Assembly: GCF_003073045.1 (NCBI RefSeq) | Contig: NC_037591.1 | Coordinates: 25,701,319 to 25,765,318, forward strand | Direction: 5' to 3' | Source of the DNA: Pomacea canaliculata | Lineage: Eukaryota > Mollusca > Gastropoda > Architaenioglossa > Ampullariidae | DNA length: 64,000 nucleotides | In this document: positions 39,801 through 50,600 of the stretch, in pieces | Layout: the number at the start of each line of letters is the position of its first letter | Numbering within the stretch: position 1 is the first letter of the stretch | Program-made: the position numbers and the translations under genes | The notes under the pieces: generated by a model | The model's input: the letters and a program-made list of their open reading frames with translations, nothing else | Databases searched by the model: none | What the model was told of the DNA's origin: nothing

Positions 39801-42800
39801 TTGGCATTGTCCAATCGCTTTGCAACTTTGTCCAGTGTATTCGCAAACAAGTTTGAATTCGGCCTAACGTCCCCAAACCATTTGTTTTTCTATGATTTTT
39901 ACAAAAATTTTAGTCATGCCTTAGACAACATTTGTACGGTTAAAAGGGTTTTTAAGAAAGTAAAAAAAGAAAAAAAAAATCCTTCAGGAGGTATTTTAAC
40001 CCTCCTCCTCCTTCTCATCATCATCATTGTCGTCGTCGTCGTCAATTCTCCGGTTTGTCAAAGCACATAACAATGCCAGAATCAGTAAGCAAATAAATGG
40101 AATATATTGGAAAATAGTTTACTCAAAGAATGTATTTTACGTGCGTGCAGCTATGGAGAACGCTGTGAAGGTTGAGATTGAGACAAAGGATGGCGCGATA
40201 ACACAAAAGCTGTTGTCTAATGACGTAAGGGAAGAGGTTTGTCTCCCCAACATGAATGGATATCTTACCGTGTCTGCAAGTCGACCAATGTTACCGCTAT
40301 TCGTCTTGAACAGTCTGGACAAAGGGAAGATTGCCATTCTGCACACGGTGCCACCGATAGAGCGCTACCTTCCCACGCCATGCAAGATCAGTATGTGCTA
40401 CCGGGATTCTGCCATGGTAAGTCTTGACACTTTCCACCATCATGATCCAGAAAACATACCAGGGAAATTGTTGTTCCGTAAGAAAACAGAACACGCAGGA
40501 CGCAAAGCAAGAATCTCATTCACTGACATAACAAATGCAGACGTCTGCGTTCTCAAGTACATGAAATGGTGGAGACAGGTAGTTCGTTCATCTCACCTGC
40601 AATGATTATAAACAATCAACTCATGGATAGGACACGCGTGGCCTTCGTCTTGCTCCAACTCCATTATAATGCTTTTTAATTGATATTCTAAGCTGTAACA
40701 TAAATGTGATCATAATATTTGTGAGAGCGTGTAAGTGCCAGCATTAATGATTACAATTGGAGCATTAGAATTAAATGTAGACATTTGATGTTCTTTATAG
40801 CCTGTGTTGATGTCTTAAGTCATCGTCGGCTAACACAGCAGTTTCCTGAAAAAGATTAATAAAGATATATTTGTATTTTGTGTATGTCTTTATATTTTTC
40901 TACTAATCTATATGCATTTATGTGCAAGTGTACATGTACATTAACATGGTTATTGGTATGTGCATGTATAATTTGTGTGTGTGTGTGTGAAACAGATTAT
41001 AGTAGCAGGCTTGAAGTCGAAGAGGCTGGACATGACTCCGTACAGAGATTTTAAAGATCACTATTCGACAGACATCCTCAACTCTTTTCTCTGGGTCCAT
41101 GTCGTGAACAAAGCAACACTCAGTAGTTTTAGCAGCGTGGCTGCTACTGTCAAGACACCGTTGCCGCCTCAACCGCTGTGGTTTTTTGAGATGAACCTTC
41201 TGAAACGAGAAAACCAATTGTAAGAAATGAATAATAGCAGCTCGTAACAAACATTGATGTTATTGCTAAAGTCACACCTTGAGGTGGGAGGCTTTTCTTG
41301 GTTAAGGAATGTACGTACGTGTGTGTGTGTGTGCAGGCCCGTTCTTAGCCCCAGCGGGGCCCGAGGCAAAGGGCATGTGCGGGGCCCTCACGCCACGATC
41401 ACACGGTTTTAGTTGGGATCTAAAGTCACTTTTTTCCTCAGGGATATCTCGTCTTTTATCACTGACAGCACGCTGCATACACATTACAACATAAGCCTAC
41501 GATTAATTTAAAAGCGCGGGGCCCCTTGAAGCGCGGGGCCCTAGGCAGATGCCTCGTCCGCCTGCCCCTAAGCACGGCCCTGTGTGTGTGCTTGCGTGTG
41601 CTCGCGTGCGGTTTTTTGTTGTTTGGTTTCACTGCTGTTTGGTTTGTTTGTTTGTTTTTTTTGTTTGTTTTGTTTTTGTTGACATATCGTGGTGAAAATG
41701 TTTTAACGAATTCGCTTTCGTCGAAGTGTCAGGGAAGGAAAATTCAGTAGAACAAGAGTGGGAATGTCAGTCGACCACCTTGCCTCAAAGTCAGCCATGT
41801 TAGTAGAATGCACAGGCAGTGCAGAACCAAAAGACCTAGAAATAATAATAAAAAAATAATAAAACATAACAAGAAATCTTTCCTTTATCACTCTACCTCC
41901 CTCAAAATTATACTGAATTCTAGCGTTCGCATTAACTTGAAATAAGATCAAAACACATACACTGCACAATATACTTGTTATTGATAAACTAATATTGTGT
42001 GTATCATCTGCGCAAAGAGAACGTTTTGTTTCTCCCTTCAAAAACTCAAAATATTATGCAGTTGGTTCTTGGCGTTTTGCGTGGTTCTGATAAGACATGG
42101 TCCTTGTCATTTCTTTGCTAGGTGGATTGTGAACAGCCCATCAGCGATCACAAAGAATAAAAATGACTTGAGTTGCAACACTTCGAGCACATCCGCTGGT
42201 GACCAGATTGATAATGACTGTGATGGGCTTATAGATGAAGAAAAAGCCAACAATAAGGATGATGACAACGACAATTTGATAGATGAAGACCTGGAAAACA
42301 TTGAAGCGGCAAATGCGAGCATTTTCATGTGCCAGGTTTATTCTGCCCCGTCACCTTCTCGGAAAATATCAGTGAGTATAGTTAATTCATATCAGTATTT
42401 ACACCTTCAAATGAAACTGATCTTTATTTCATCCACGTATTGGGCTGTTAATGTTTGTTTGAGGACTACAGCTGCTAAGGTCACCGATGAACCGTTTGTG
42501 GATGATTTAACATTTTCTGCCGCTCCATGTGATAACAAATAACATTAGCAAGGGATGTCGTTTTACGGATTGACAAAGTACAGCTCAGACAATATATGAT
42601 CTCGAAGAAAATTTCTGGTCAAGTAGGAGCTGATCTTTAGGACTTTTGGTAAGTATTACTCGTCTCTGGCTATTACTCGGGTGCCAGTAAAAAGAATAAT
42701 CATGTGTGTGTGTGTCAAGCATGGTAACAGCATATCCCACAATCACAATCTCTTCCAAGAACCTTGATGCACATTATTCTCGTAGAGAATGATCAAGTGA

Positions 42801-43070
42801 AAGAACTGACCTGTGTTTGTGTGTGCGTGCGTGCGTGTGTGTGTTTGTATGTGTGGGTGCGTGCGTTTGTGTGTGCACGCGTGCTATGTGTCGGCACAGG
42901 TGCTTCACATAATTTTTCAAGATGGCTTTAACCCGCAAAAGGAGGATCTCAGAGATTTAGTATTTATTATCTCTATGTCGACGGCTTTCATAGGCGTCAT
43001 CGTCTTCATCGGCGTTTGCTTCTTGTTGGATTATCTAGAGATGAAGGGTATAATAAAGAAACATCGATAA
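36825..43070 (+). CDS. IgGFc-binding-domain membrane protein with acidic DNDCDG repeat
   Basis: Exons are 36825-36888 (signal-like, least certain), 37016-37243 (or starting 37025), 37802-38007, 39457-39706, 40151-40416, 40996-41219, 42122-42371 and 42900-43070. Phases 1, 1, 0, 1, 0, 2, 0 all agree and give about 552 codons. The ectodomain resembles the IgGFc-binding N-terminal domain: a GT-F-F start (FYGTSFVFPVP), repeated beta-strand blocks such as VHVLYRQDSYRV, and YLPTPC. Two acidic units follow, DNDCDGLIDEE (about 443-453) and DDDNDNLIDED (about 459-469), of the type called putative metal-binding MopE-like repeats. One transmembrane helix (about 517-539) and a 12-residue tail ending KKHR close the protein. 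Such proteins are secreted or surface proteins linked to mucus and immunity in molluscs. The role here is inferred, and the signal exon may lie elsewhere. Confidence 0.8.
38120..38930. other. GC-richer island inside intron 3 of the IgGFc-like gene
   Basis: This stretch has a clearly different composition from the AT-rich DNA on both sides and contains overlapping short ORFs (38253-38498, 38389-38673). None resembles a known family and no terminal repeats were found. It may be an inserted element of unknown class. Confidence 0.3.
41334..41582. mobile_element. hAT-like MITE (249 bp) inserted in a TG repeat
   Basis: Ends CAGGCCCGTTCTTAGCCCC and, reverse-complemented, CAGGGCCGTGCTTAGGGGC form imperfect terminal inverted repeats. 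The flanks are TGTGTGTG on both sides, consistent with an 8-bp target duplication inside a TG microsatellite, although a repeat target makes this less conclusive. The interior is GC-rich near the ends and has no ORF. It lies in intron 6 of the IgGFc-like gene. Confidence 0.8.
42725..42830 (+). repeat. Third, partial copy of a D1 segment
   Basis: CATATCCCACAATCACAATC, AAGAACCTTGATGCACATTA and the following TG tract match 19789-19880 and 35868-35955. It lies in the last intron of the IgGFc-like gene and stops before the CRE motif. This shows that the D1 sequence contains at least one independently dispersed unit. Confidence 0.6.
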
Positions 43071-44620
43071 AGATATTGACGGCGACGATGACGTCCCTGC
43101 AGCACACGGCACTGCTCTCCCCCTCAGTCTTGTGCCCATGACGACACAGGACACAGACCCACATGCTTGTCTTAGCCTCACTGTCATCACTTCAGGACTG
43201 GCCCCCATGTAAGAAGATATCGTTGCTCGAGGATTTTTAGCAGAACAGATAGTTTACATACACCTCAGGGTGGCGACAGCTGTAACATCATAATTCACTT
43301 TCCATAGCTGTCTCTTTATTGTTGCTGTATTATGTATTATTATGTTGTTGTGGCAAACATTTATACTACCTATAAAAACTTGTAATTAAAAAATTTTAAT
43401 GTCAACAAACAGTTTACTAACCCTGGAGTAAAACAGTCAATAAGATCTTCATCCTGTGTAAATACACACCCAAGTTTCTTTGTTCCCCTTTTCTTGATTA
43501 CATCAATATAAATGCCTGACTTGCTAGTAAATAATTTTGTATGAAATGTTTGAAAAGTTTGATGATTATTTTTTACAGCCTCACTGGTCTGAAATGAACC
43601 CTTAGTGTTACTTTGCATACCATGCATTTACTAAATACTAAGGGCTGGACTTTCTGCTAGCCAGTCCATACGCGATTTTTTACTTTCTCTTCTTATAAGT
43701 GTTAAGGAATATTTCTCAACAGTGCATTCATCTGGATGATACAATGTAGGGCATGAAATGGAAACAAATGACAAAGAAGAGACTGCGGACATGTTTCCAA
43801 GTTCTGTTGGGAGCAAAATTTCAGTCATCACAGAACTACTGATTGATGCTTACATTCAACCCCTGGGAGTAGGTGTACAAGTGCTGAAACCTGTCGGCAC
43901 CAAAAGGAACTTTGTCTTATTCCAGAAATCCACTGTAGCCGTTTGTTTTAGGTAAACCAAATCTCAGCTTGGGCTATGTGGTATTTGTTTAGTATATACT
44001 GTTGTTTGACGTGTGCATGACTTCTTAAATAATCAAAAGCTTCTATAACTATAGAAGGTTCAAGACACTATTGTAAACCTTTCTGTATGCAAAACGTACA
44101 AAATATTAAAAAGATTTCATCACTTTCTTGTATTACCAATATTACTGGTGTGCATGTTTGGAACAGAGAAATAATTTTTTTTTAAACTGACCCAATATTT
44201 TTATTTATGGTTGCTTGTAATAAATGTGAATAAAGTTTGATCTCAGGATAGGTTATGAACAATGGGCGAGAAAAAGGCGTGTCTATATATTTTTGAAATT
44301 TTAATAATTATCAGTGGTGGTAGTTTATAATTTAATAGAGTTTATAGATTTTGCTCTGGTTTGGTTAGAGGGTCAGAATATTGTTTGTGATTCTGCTGAA
44401 TGTTTTACAACGTATTTGATGTTCCCTGCAAGAACCGAAACCACAGAAAACATCAGCTGGGCTTCGGGGTACTCCGAGTCCTTCCCCTCCCCCAGAGGGA
44501 GATATCGCCGCAAGGTGGAAGAACTTTCCTACTAAATAAACCAAACAACCACAGAAAACATCTGCAGTGTTTGCAATCACTCGAGGTCGAGAGGTACTTC
44601 GCAAAAAGGTGGTTTTCCTC
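43071..44620. other. 3' flank of the IgGFc-like gene, unassigned
   Basis: Short ORFs overlap on both strands at 43370-43955; the + one at 43758-43955 reads like protein but matches no family I recognise. AATAAA occurs at 44229-44234. A processed or transposed gene piece is possible, but nothing is supported. The 3'UTR of the IgGFc-like gene should end in this stretch. Confidence 0.3.
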
Positions 44621-44629
44621 GGCTATTTA

Positions 44630-44720
44630 TCCCCATCATTAAACCAGGGCTAAGTGTTTTACACAAAGGTGCACGAGCAGTCTTTTAAAAGGTCATGCAT
44701 CAACTTCATGCACAAACATG

Positions 44721-44751
<31 letters not shown>

Positions 44752-45290
44752 TACCGGTCGCCCTGGTCGCGATTCTTGCTGTCGTTGTGACAGAATAAAA
44801 ATAACAGCCACTGCACCAACAATCGTCCCATGAAGTGCGTGTTGTACGTTGGTCGCAGTTCAATAGACAGGTGTCCCGTACCCTGATTTGGTTAAAGTCA
44901 CCTTTCCACACCGTCAGCTCAGGGCCTCGGTTGCACAGCGGTTGTGATGAAAGGGAACTTTTCGTGCTGGATATCCAGTGCATGTGTGCTAAGCATATTT
45001 CAAGTAAAGGATCCGGTTACGCAGACAACATCAAGAGATTTATTTGCACGTGTCTGACTCGTGCACCAGGTCAACGACTTCACCAGTGCATCGCCACTAC
45101 GGCCAGAGGCCAACCTCTCGCGAGATCCACACAAGATCCACACGAGATCCACGCGAGATATGAAGTCAAAGGCTTTGTGGTGAAGGACACCGTGTGAATG
45201 AGCACTGGCTAGCGAGAAAAGGTTGACTTTATCATCTGCTATCCGGCAGCCCTACATCAGCTATTGTAACGTGTAAAGCATAATAATATT
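44630..45290 (+). promoter_or_regulatory. Orphan copy of P450-C/D upstream block
   Basis: The first half (CACTACCGGTCGCCCTGG, GCTGTCGTTGTGACAG, GGATATCCAGTG) matches 47400-47555, upstream of P450-C. The second half (CTGACTCGTGCACCAGG, GTCAACGACTTCACCAGTGC, TTATCATCTGCTA) matches 54190-54360, upstream of P450-D. No P450 exon follows it; instead, LINE debris occupies 45.6-47.1 kb. The TATAAATA present at 47453 is changed here. It is read as the promoter and 5'UTR region of a P450 copy whose body was lost. Confidence 0.6.
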
Positions 45291-45599
45291 AATAATAATG
45301 ATATATGGAACCTATTAAAATAAGTTTTGAAGTAGGTTACAGTGTTAACGATTGCTATAGTTAATTTGTTGTTCACTATTTAAACAGAACACTTTCCGAC
45401 GATAGCATTATTCTGCATTGTTTGAGCAAGCTCAGCGATCCAATATAATAAATGTCACATAAATAAAGCTCACATAAATGAGATTTTATCTTTAATCATT
45501 TGTAAAAACAATTTGTGGAGAATTATTTATTATTTAGTTTCGTGGTTCTTGATGAAAGAATCGCTGGGTAGCTGTTAGCACAAGAACAGCCTTGCTTTA

Positions 45600-45880
45600 G
45601 ACCAGGTATGAGCACAGTTGAGCTCTAGAAGGAATATAAATATAGAATACTTATAGAGAAGTATCTTCAGGATCAGCGAGACCTCTATCACAATTTTATT
45701 GACATTCAAAAGGCTTGTGACTGTCTGGAACGACGGGCTATGATAAGAGAACAACCCAGAAACACACCAAACTGGATTTATGTTATGGCACAGTCCCTGC
45801 AGCATACAAAGCCAAGTCTAGGCCATCTTTTGTGGCTTCTTACCACCACAGTGTGTTCTGGCCCCCGGGTACAGGCGTGT
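45600..45880 (+). mobile_element. LINE relic (RTE-like reverse transcriptase fragment)
   Basis: The + strand encodes KYLQDQRDLYHNFIDIQKAC followed by a decayed continuation. This matches the KHLQHQRDLYHNFIDFKKAFDRVWH block of RTE-type reverse transcriptases found after EEQAGFR. The fragment is short and truncated at both ends. The window's other relics of this family lie at 16.85-18.18 kb. Confidence 0.65.
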
Positions 45881-46139
45881 GTGTCAACGTATGAAGCCTG
45901 CTCTTAAGTCGGTGAAGCGTTGGAAGGATGAAAGAGTTGAGTGTTTGCGAGGCTGTTTTGAATGTACAGTGTGAGATGTTTGCTACAACTCATGTGACTG
46001 CCTTGATGAATTGACAGATGTTGTTTCCTCTTACATTTCTTTCTGTGTTGATTCTGTAATAGATTTTCATATTTCCAAACAACAAACTGTGGGTAACCAG
46101 GAGCTTGAAACATGTACTAAATAAGAAAAAACGTATTTA

Positions 46140-47067
46140 TTTCACCGGCGATGCCTTGGCCAAAAGATCTGCGGACAGGAAGGTAAGGGTCGCAATCAAA
46201 AGAGCGAAAAAGAGAATAAAGATAAGATAGGGTCACGTTATTGTGCCGGCGACCTTCGTCGTGCCTGGCAGGGGGTCAAGTCCATGGCGTCTGTTAACCA
46301 CAAGATGAACAGGAAATCGGTCAAACTCGATGGGTGAGCGATCAGGATTTGCAAAATGTTTTGAATAACTTCTATGCACTTTTTGAGAACCATGATTTTT
46401 CTGATAAAGTTAGGGAACTCAGGCAGTCGCTTGTCTCCGACAATGACATAGTTATTTCTCAAGTCTGTGTGATGGAATCGCTACAGCGGGTCAAGGTTAC
46501 AAGACGCAGGGGCTGATGGGATCTGTGGGCGTGTCTGGCACTGCTGTGCTGTGCAGGTGGGCGGAGTGTTTCAACATCTTTCAACTCTCTCTCTACTCTG
46601 GCCACATTCCAGCACTCTGGAAACTTTCCAACATCGTCCCACTCTCCAGAAGACCTCTTCCTCGTCAACCTAATGATTTGCGGCCAGTACCACTAACCTC
46701 CCTTGTCATGAAAAATCTTGAGAAAATTGTCAAAAATCTCATTTTAACATCTATAGAGAGTAAATTGAACCCACTGCAATTTGCTTATAAGAGGGGGAGG
46801 GGTGTTGACGATGCCAACTTGTTCATTCTGAACACACTGTACAAACATTTGAAGTCTTTTGATTATTTTCGAAGTAAGTTTGTTTATATATATATAATTG
46901 TCACTTTCCTTCTCTTTTCAATTTTTAATATTTGTCATGTTGACATCTTTTAACGCTTCACGTTGCAACGAACTTCATTTTTTATTTTTATTTTTTAACT
47001 TTTACTTTGTAACTAGAGCCCCTTCCCAAAGTGGGACTAATAAAGTTGGTCATTGTCATTGTAGCAT
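46140..47067 (+). mobile_element. LINE relic with reverse-transcriptase block and 3' tail
   Basis: A frame-switching + strand ORF reads LNNFYALFENHDFSDKVREL, later RQPNDLRPVPLTSLVMKNLE, then LNPLQFAYKRGRGVDDA and YKHL. These are classic finger/palm blocks of a non-LTR reverse transcriptase, of a different group from the RTE-like fragments. The catalytic region is absent. The sequence jumps to a tail with GGGACTAATAAAGTTGG and a CATTGT repeat, so the copy has an internal deletion. It is inactive. Confidence 0.75.
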
Positions 47068-47239
47068 GACTAATCTTGGTGCGTACCTTTTCTTGCTGAA
47101 CAACATTCACCAAAACCGGAGGGTCCTTTCGTAAACATATAATGGGCGTAATCATTATGCTCTTGAAATTTTGCTGCTAATTATCTTTCACCCATCAAGC
47201 CATCGCAGATTAGTATTCTATTTTTACCGCTAGGGCAAA

Positions 47240-47580
47240 CATTTATATGGCGCTTTATCCTCAGCACCAAACCAGGACTAAAATTGCTTTACACAGAGAT
47301 GAACAAGCGTTGTCTTTTAATTTACCTTCATGCACCACACACACATACAATCGGGGTACCTAGAGAAACGATCGACGAGTAGCAAGGGAGTGTTTCTAAC
47401 CTCTACACTACCGGTCGCTCCGGTCGTGATTGTTGCTGTCGTTGTGACAGGATATAAATACTCCTGATCTGGATGACCTCATTTGTCCTCACCCTCAGGT
47501 ATAAGAACACAGGACCTCGCCTGGGAACTTTTTTTGCGGTGGATATCCAGTGAAGCACATCGTTGCGTGTGGGGTCTGAT
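47240..47580 (+). promoter_or_regulatory. P450-C upstream block with TATA-like box
   Basis: TATAAATA lies at 47453-47460, about 240 bases before the P450-C start codon and just after GCTGTCGTTGTGACAGG, which is repeated at 44770-44790. An acceptor-like TGTGTTACAG ends near 47675, 24 bases before the ATG, so the leader may be spliced. P450-D has the same layout (TTCTACAG shortly before its ATG). The promoter role is inferred. Confidence 0.4.
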
Positions 47581-47698
47581 TATCTCACATAGCTAAATGT
47601 ACTTTATCCTAGGGAGATATTTTGGAGGTAGATTTTCGTAAATCGTCCGAAAACATTTGAATACCTGTGTTACAGGCTTGTTCCTGGCGAAGCTTACA

Positions 47699-50600
47699 AT
47701 GACTTGGCTCCTCGGGCTAGCTGTGTTGCTTTTGTATCTCCTCCACAAAATCTTCGCTTCTCGAAAAAAGGGAGTACCTCCAGGTCCCACTGGTGTTAAG
47801 CTTTTCTTTGACGTTGTGAAAGCGATGAAAGGAGGAACTCTGCATTTACTGGGCGAGAAGCTGGCCAGACAGTATGGAGACATCGTCATGTGCAGGACCA
47901 TCATCGGCAACTTGTGTTTTCTCAACTCGGCGAGACTCGTCAGACAGGTGTTTACCGACAAGGGAACAGAACTCGTCACCAATGATCGACCTCCTACTTT
48001 CTCTGGCGCTGAAGTAGCTTACAACTATAAGGATGTGGCATTTGGTGATGGTGTCAAGTCATCAAATTGGCTCAAGACAAGAAAACTCTTTCATTCCACT
48101 CTCAAGGTATTAATTACATTTTTTATTTTTGTTCATTATAAACTGAAAATCTGGCGTTTGGTCAAGTCCAAAGGAAAATGTCCTTTTTGACCCTTCCTCT
48201 AGGAATTGCTTAGAGTTTTCTAAAATGCAAAGCACAGATGCAATTAAAATCAAAACGTTATCATCAATATTTGGTACAATTTTTCCTTCTTGTTTTAATT
48301 ATTTTGTCATACAATTCTTGTTTTTGCTTTGATTATTTCATGATAGTTATTATTACCTTTTGGATTTTGTGTTCCAATCACTCTGAGTAAAATTAACCAA
48401 AGGGGTTTTGACCACAACCTAAATTTATACAAAGAAAATGTAATTTCCATGCTAAGATTGTTGTCGTAAAGATGATAGCAGTGTAATATATCAAATATGT
48501 TAGAGACCAGTCTCTATGCAAGTCGACTGTTTTACAGATGAGCAAAGTATACACCTACTGCATTAGAAATCACTGTAATTAATATGAGTTCTATTGAAGA
48601 TCAGCATGATGTGTAACATCTTGTTTTAAATTGCAGAGAATAACATTCAGCTCGTTATCGAGCCCCCGCACTCCATACAAATTTAACACAGATTGCAAAA
48701 TACTTGCCTGTCTTTCTTGCCTTTGATGTAGTTCTATGGAAGCGGTGTGGAAAAACTTGAGAGGACGATGCATTCAGAGTTAAGCCGCCTAAGTGAGGAC
48801 CTGGAGGAACTAATAAAAATGTCGGGTGAAGATGGTTGCCAACCACTAGGAGAGAGCTGTGACCTGAAGATTGAAAATTTCTTGTCCAGTTCCATTCGGC
48901 GTGTTATAGCGATTTTGGTATGTAATGCTTAGGTCACAGGTATATCTGCACACTTTGAAATCATATATGTTCTTTCTTTCTGGTCAGGGTGAGTACAGAT
49001 TGCACACACAGCTTGAACTTTTGAGTTCTCGCGATGGAAATCGACAAAAACACTTTATTGATGCTGCTTAATTAGACATCCTCAAACTATTGTTAATGCC
49101 TGAGAAGATATCAACGTTTGTGCTTTTTATAGAAAAAGGTGACAAGTGCCATAGTCATACTGGACAAGGGGAGCTCTAGGAAAGCTAAAAATGCATTGTT
49201 TGTTATCGTGTCTAGTCGGTTGATGCGCTCTGGCGATGGTAAACTGAACCCTGGACCCCGAGATGACATTCATGTAATTCATGTAATCGGCAGCTGCGAC
49301 GGGGGAAAATAGTGGGCTTTGTTTGATATCTAGAACTCGGACATGCCTGGCTCTGAGCAGCTTGTCACATGGCCACAGAACAAGCCACGTTTCAAGGCTT
49401 ATCATTCAGGATCAACGTTCTCTCTACTTCTCGTTTCTGGAGCAGTGCCAATCCCCTTTGGTTTCTAATATAGACAGCCAAGATTATCAATCCAGCTACA
49501 AAATTATTTTTGTTTTCCACGTTGTAACGAACGTCTTTCGTCCACTTAGAATAAACTCATTTCGTGAAGACGATGTTTCAAATGGCCGTGACAATACTTA
49601 AGTATTGTATTATATATTGACTTTACGATTTATTATAATCGCAATATTTTTGTAATACAAAAAAGTGAATTGTGCAGTCAAGAAAGGGATGATGAACGCT
49701 AGAAAGAGCTGGTTTGGGAGCCTATGCCGGATCATAGAGGACGGGATGGTACAGGTTGTCAGCAAAAAGATTTACATACTAAAGACCCTCACCAAGACAA
49801 ATCAACACAAGACCGACAGAATATTGCAAAGACCTGTACTACTTCCAGCTGAAGACAGACGCTAACATACTTAAGAACAGCCGGGTTAGAGCCAGTGAAC
49901 ATGTTGACTTGCCAGACATACTTGCAACAGTCGAGCAGCGCAAGTTGATCTAGTTTGGCCATGTGACCGAGCACAACACCTTATCGCAGATAGTCTTTAA
50001 AGGTTCCTTGAGGATTGGTCGAAGCCACAGTGGCCAAAGAAAGAACTGACTTACTAACGTGAAGAAGTGGACCAAGGTGTTTGTGGCGGACTTTGTCAGT
50101 TGCCAAGTCTAGCCATTTGCTCCCCACCAAACCCGCAAAAGCAAATCCGGTACCAGTGAAGGGAAGAATAAACGAAGGAACGAATGAATGACTTAATGAT
50201 ATAGAGTGGTGATCAAGCTCTATTATATTGTATGAAATGTGTTTTGTCGCTTTAAAATGCTGTGAGTTTAATTGAAATACTGAAATACTCTTTTATGTGG
50301 AGTATACGATTTATGATAATGACTGTGTAATATTCTTTACATTAGATATATGATATAGTAGTCATTAAGCTCCATGTTTATCGTATAAGAAATTTCAGGC
50401 CACGTAACCTGAATCAGTTAAAACAAATTAAATTTCTCTCACTCTATGACAATGGCAATTTTACTCTTTTCAAAATACTTGCTCCTTCATTTGCACAAAT
50501 AAAAAAATACAAGTGCACAGAAATAAATAAATATATTAAGATATAAGTTTCATACTGTAAACACTAACTTTTCTTTACAAAATTTTCGCAGTAAATGACC

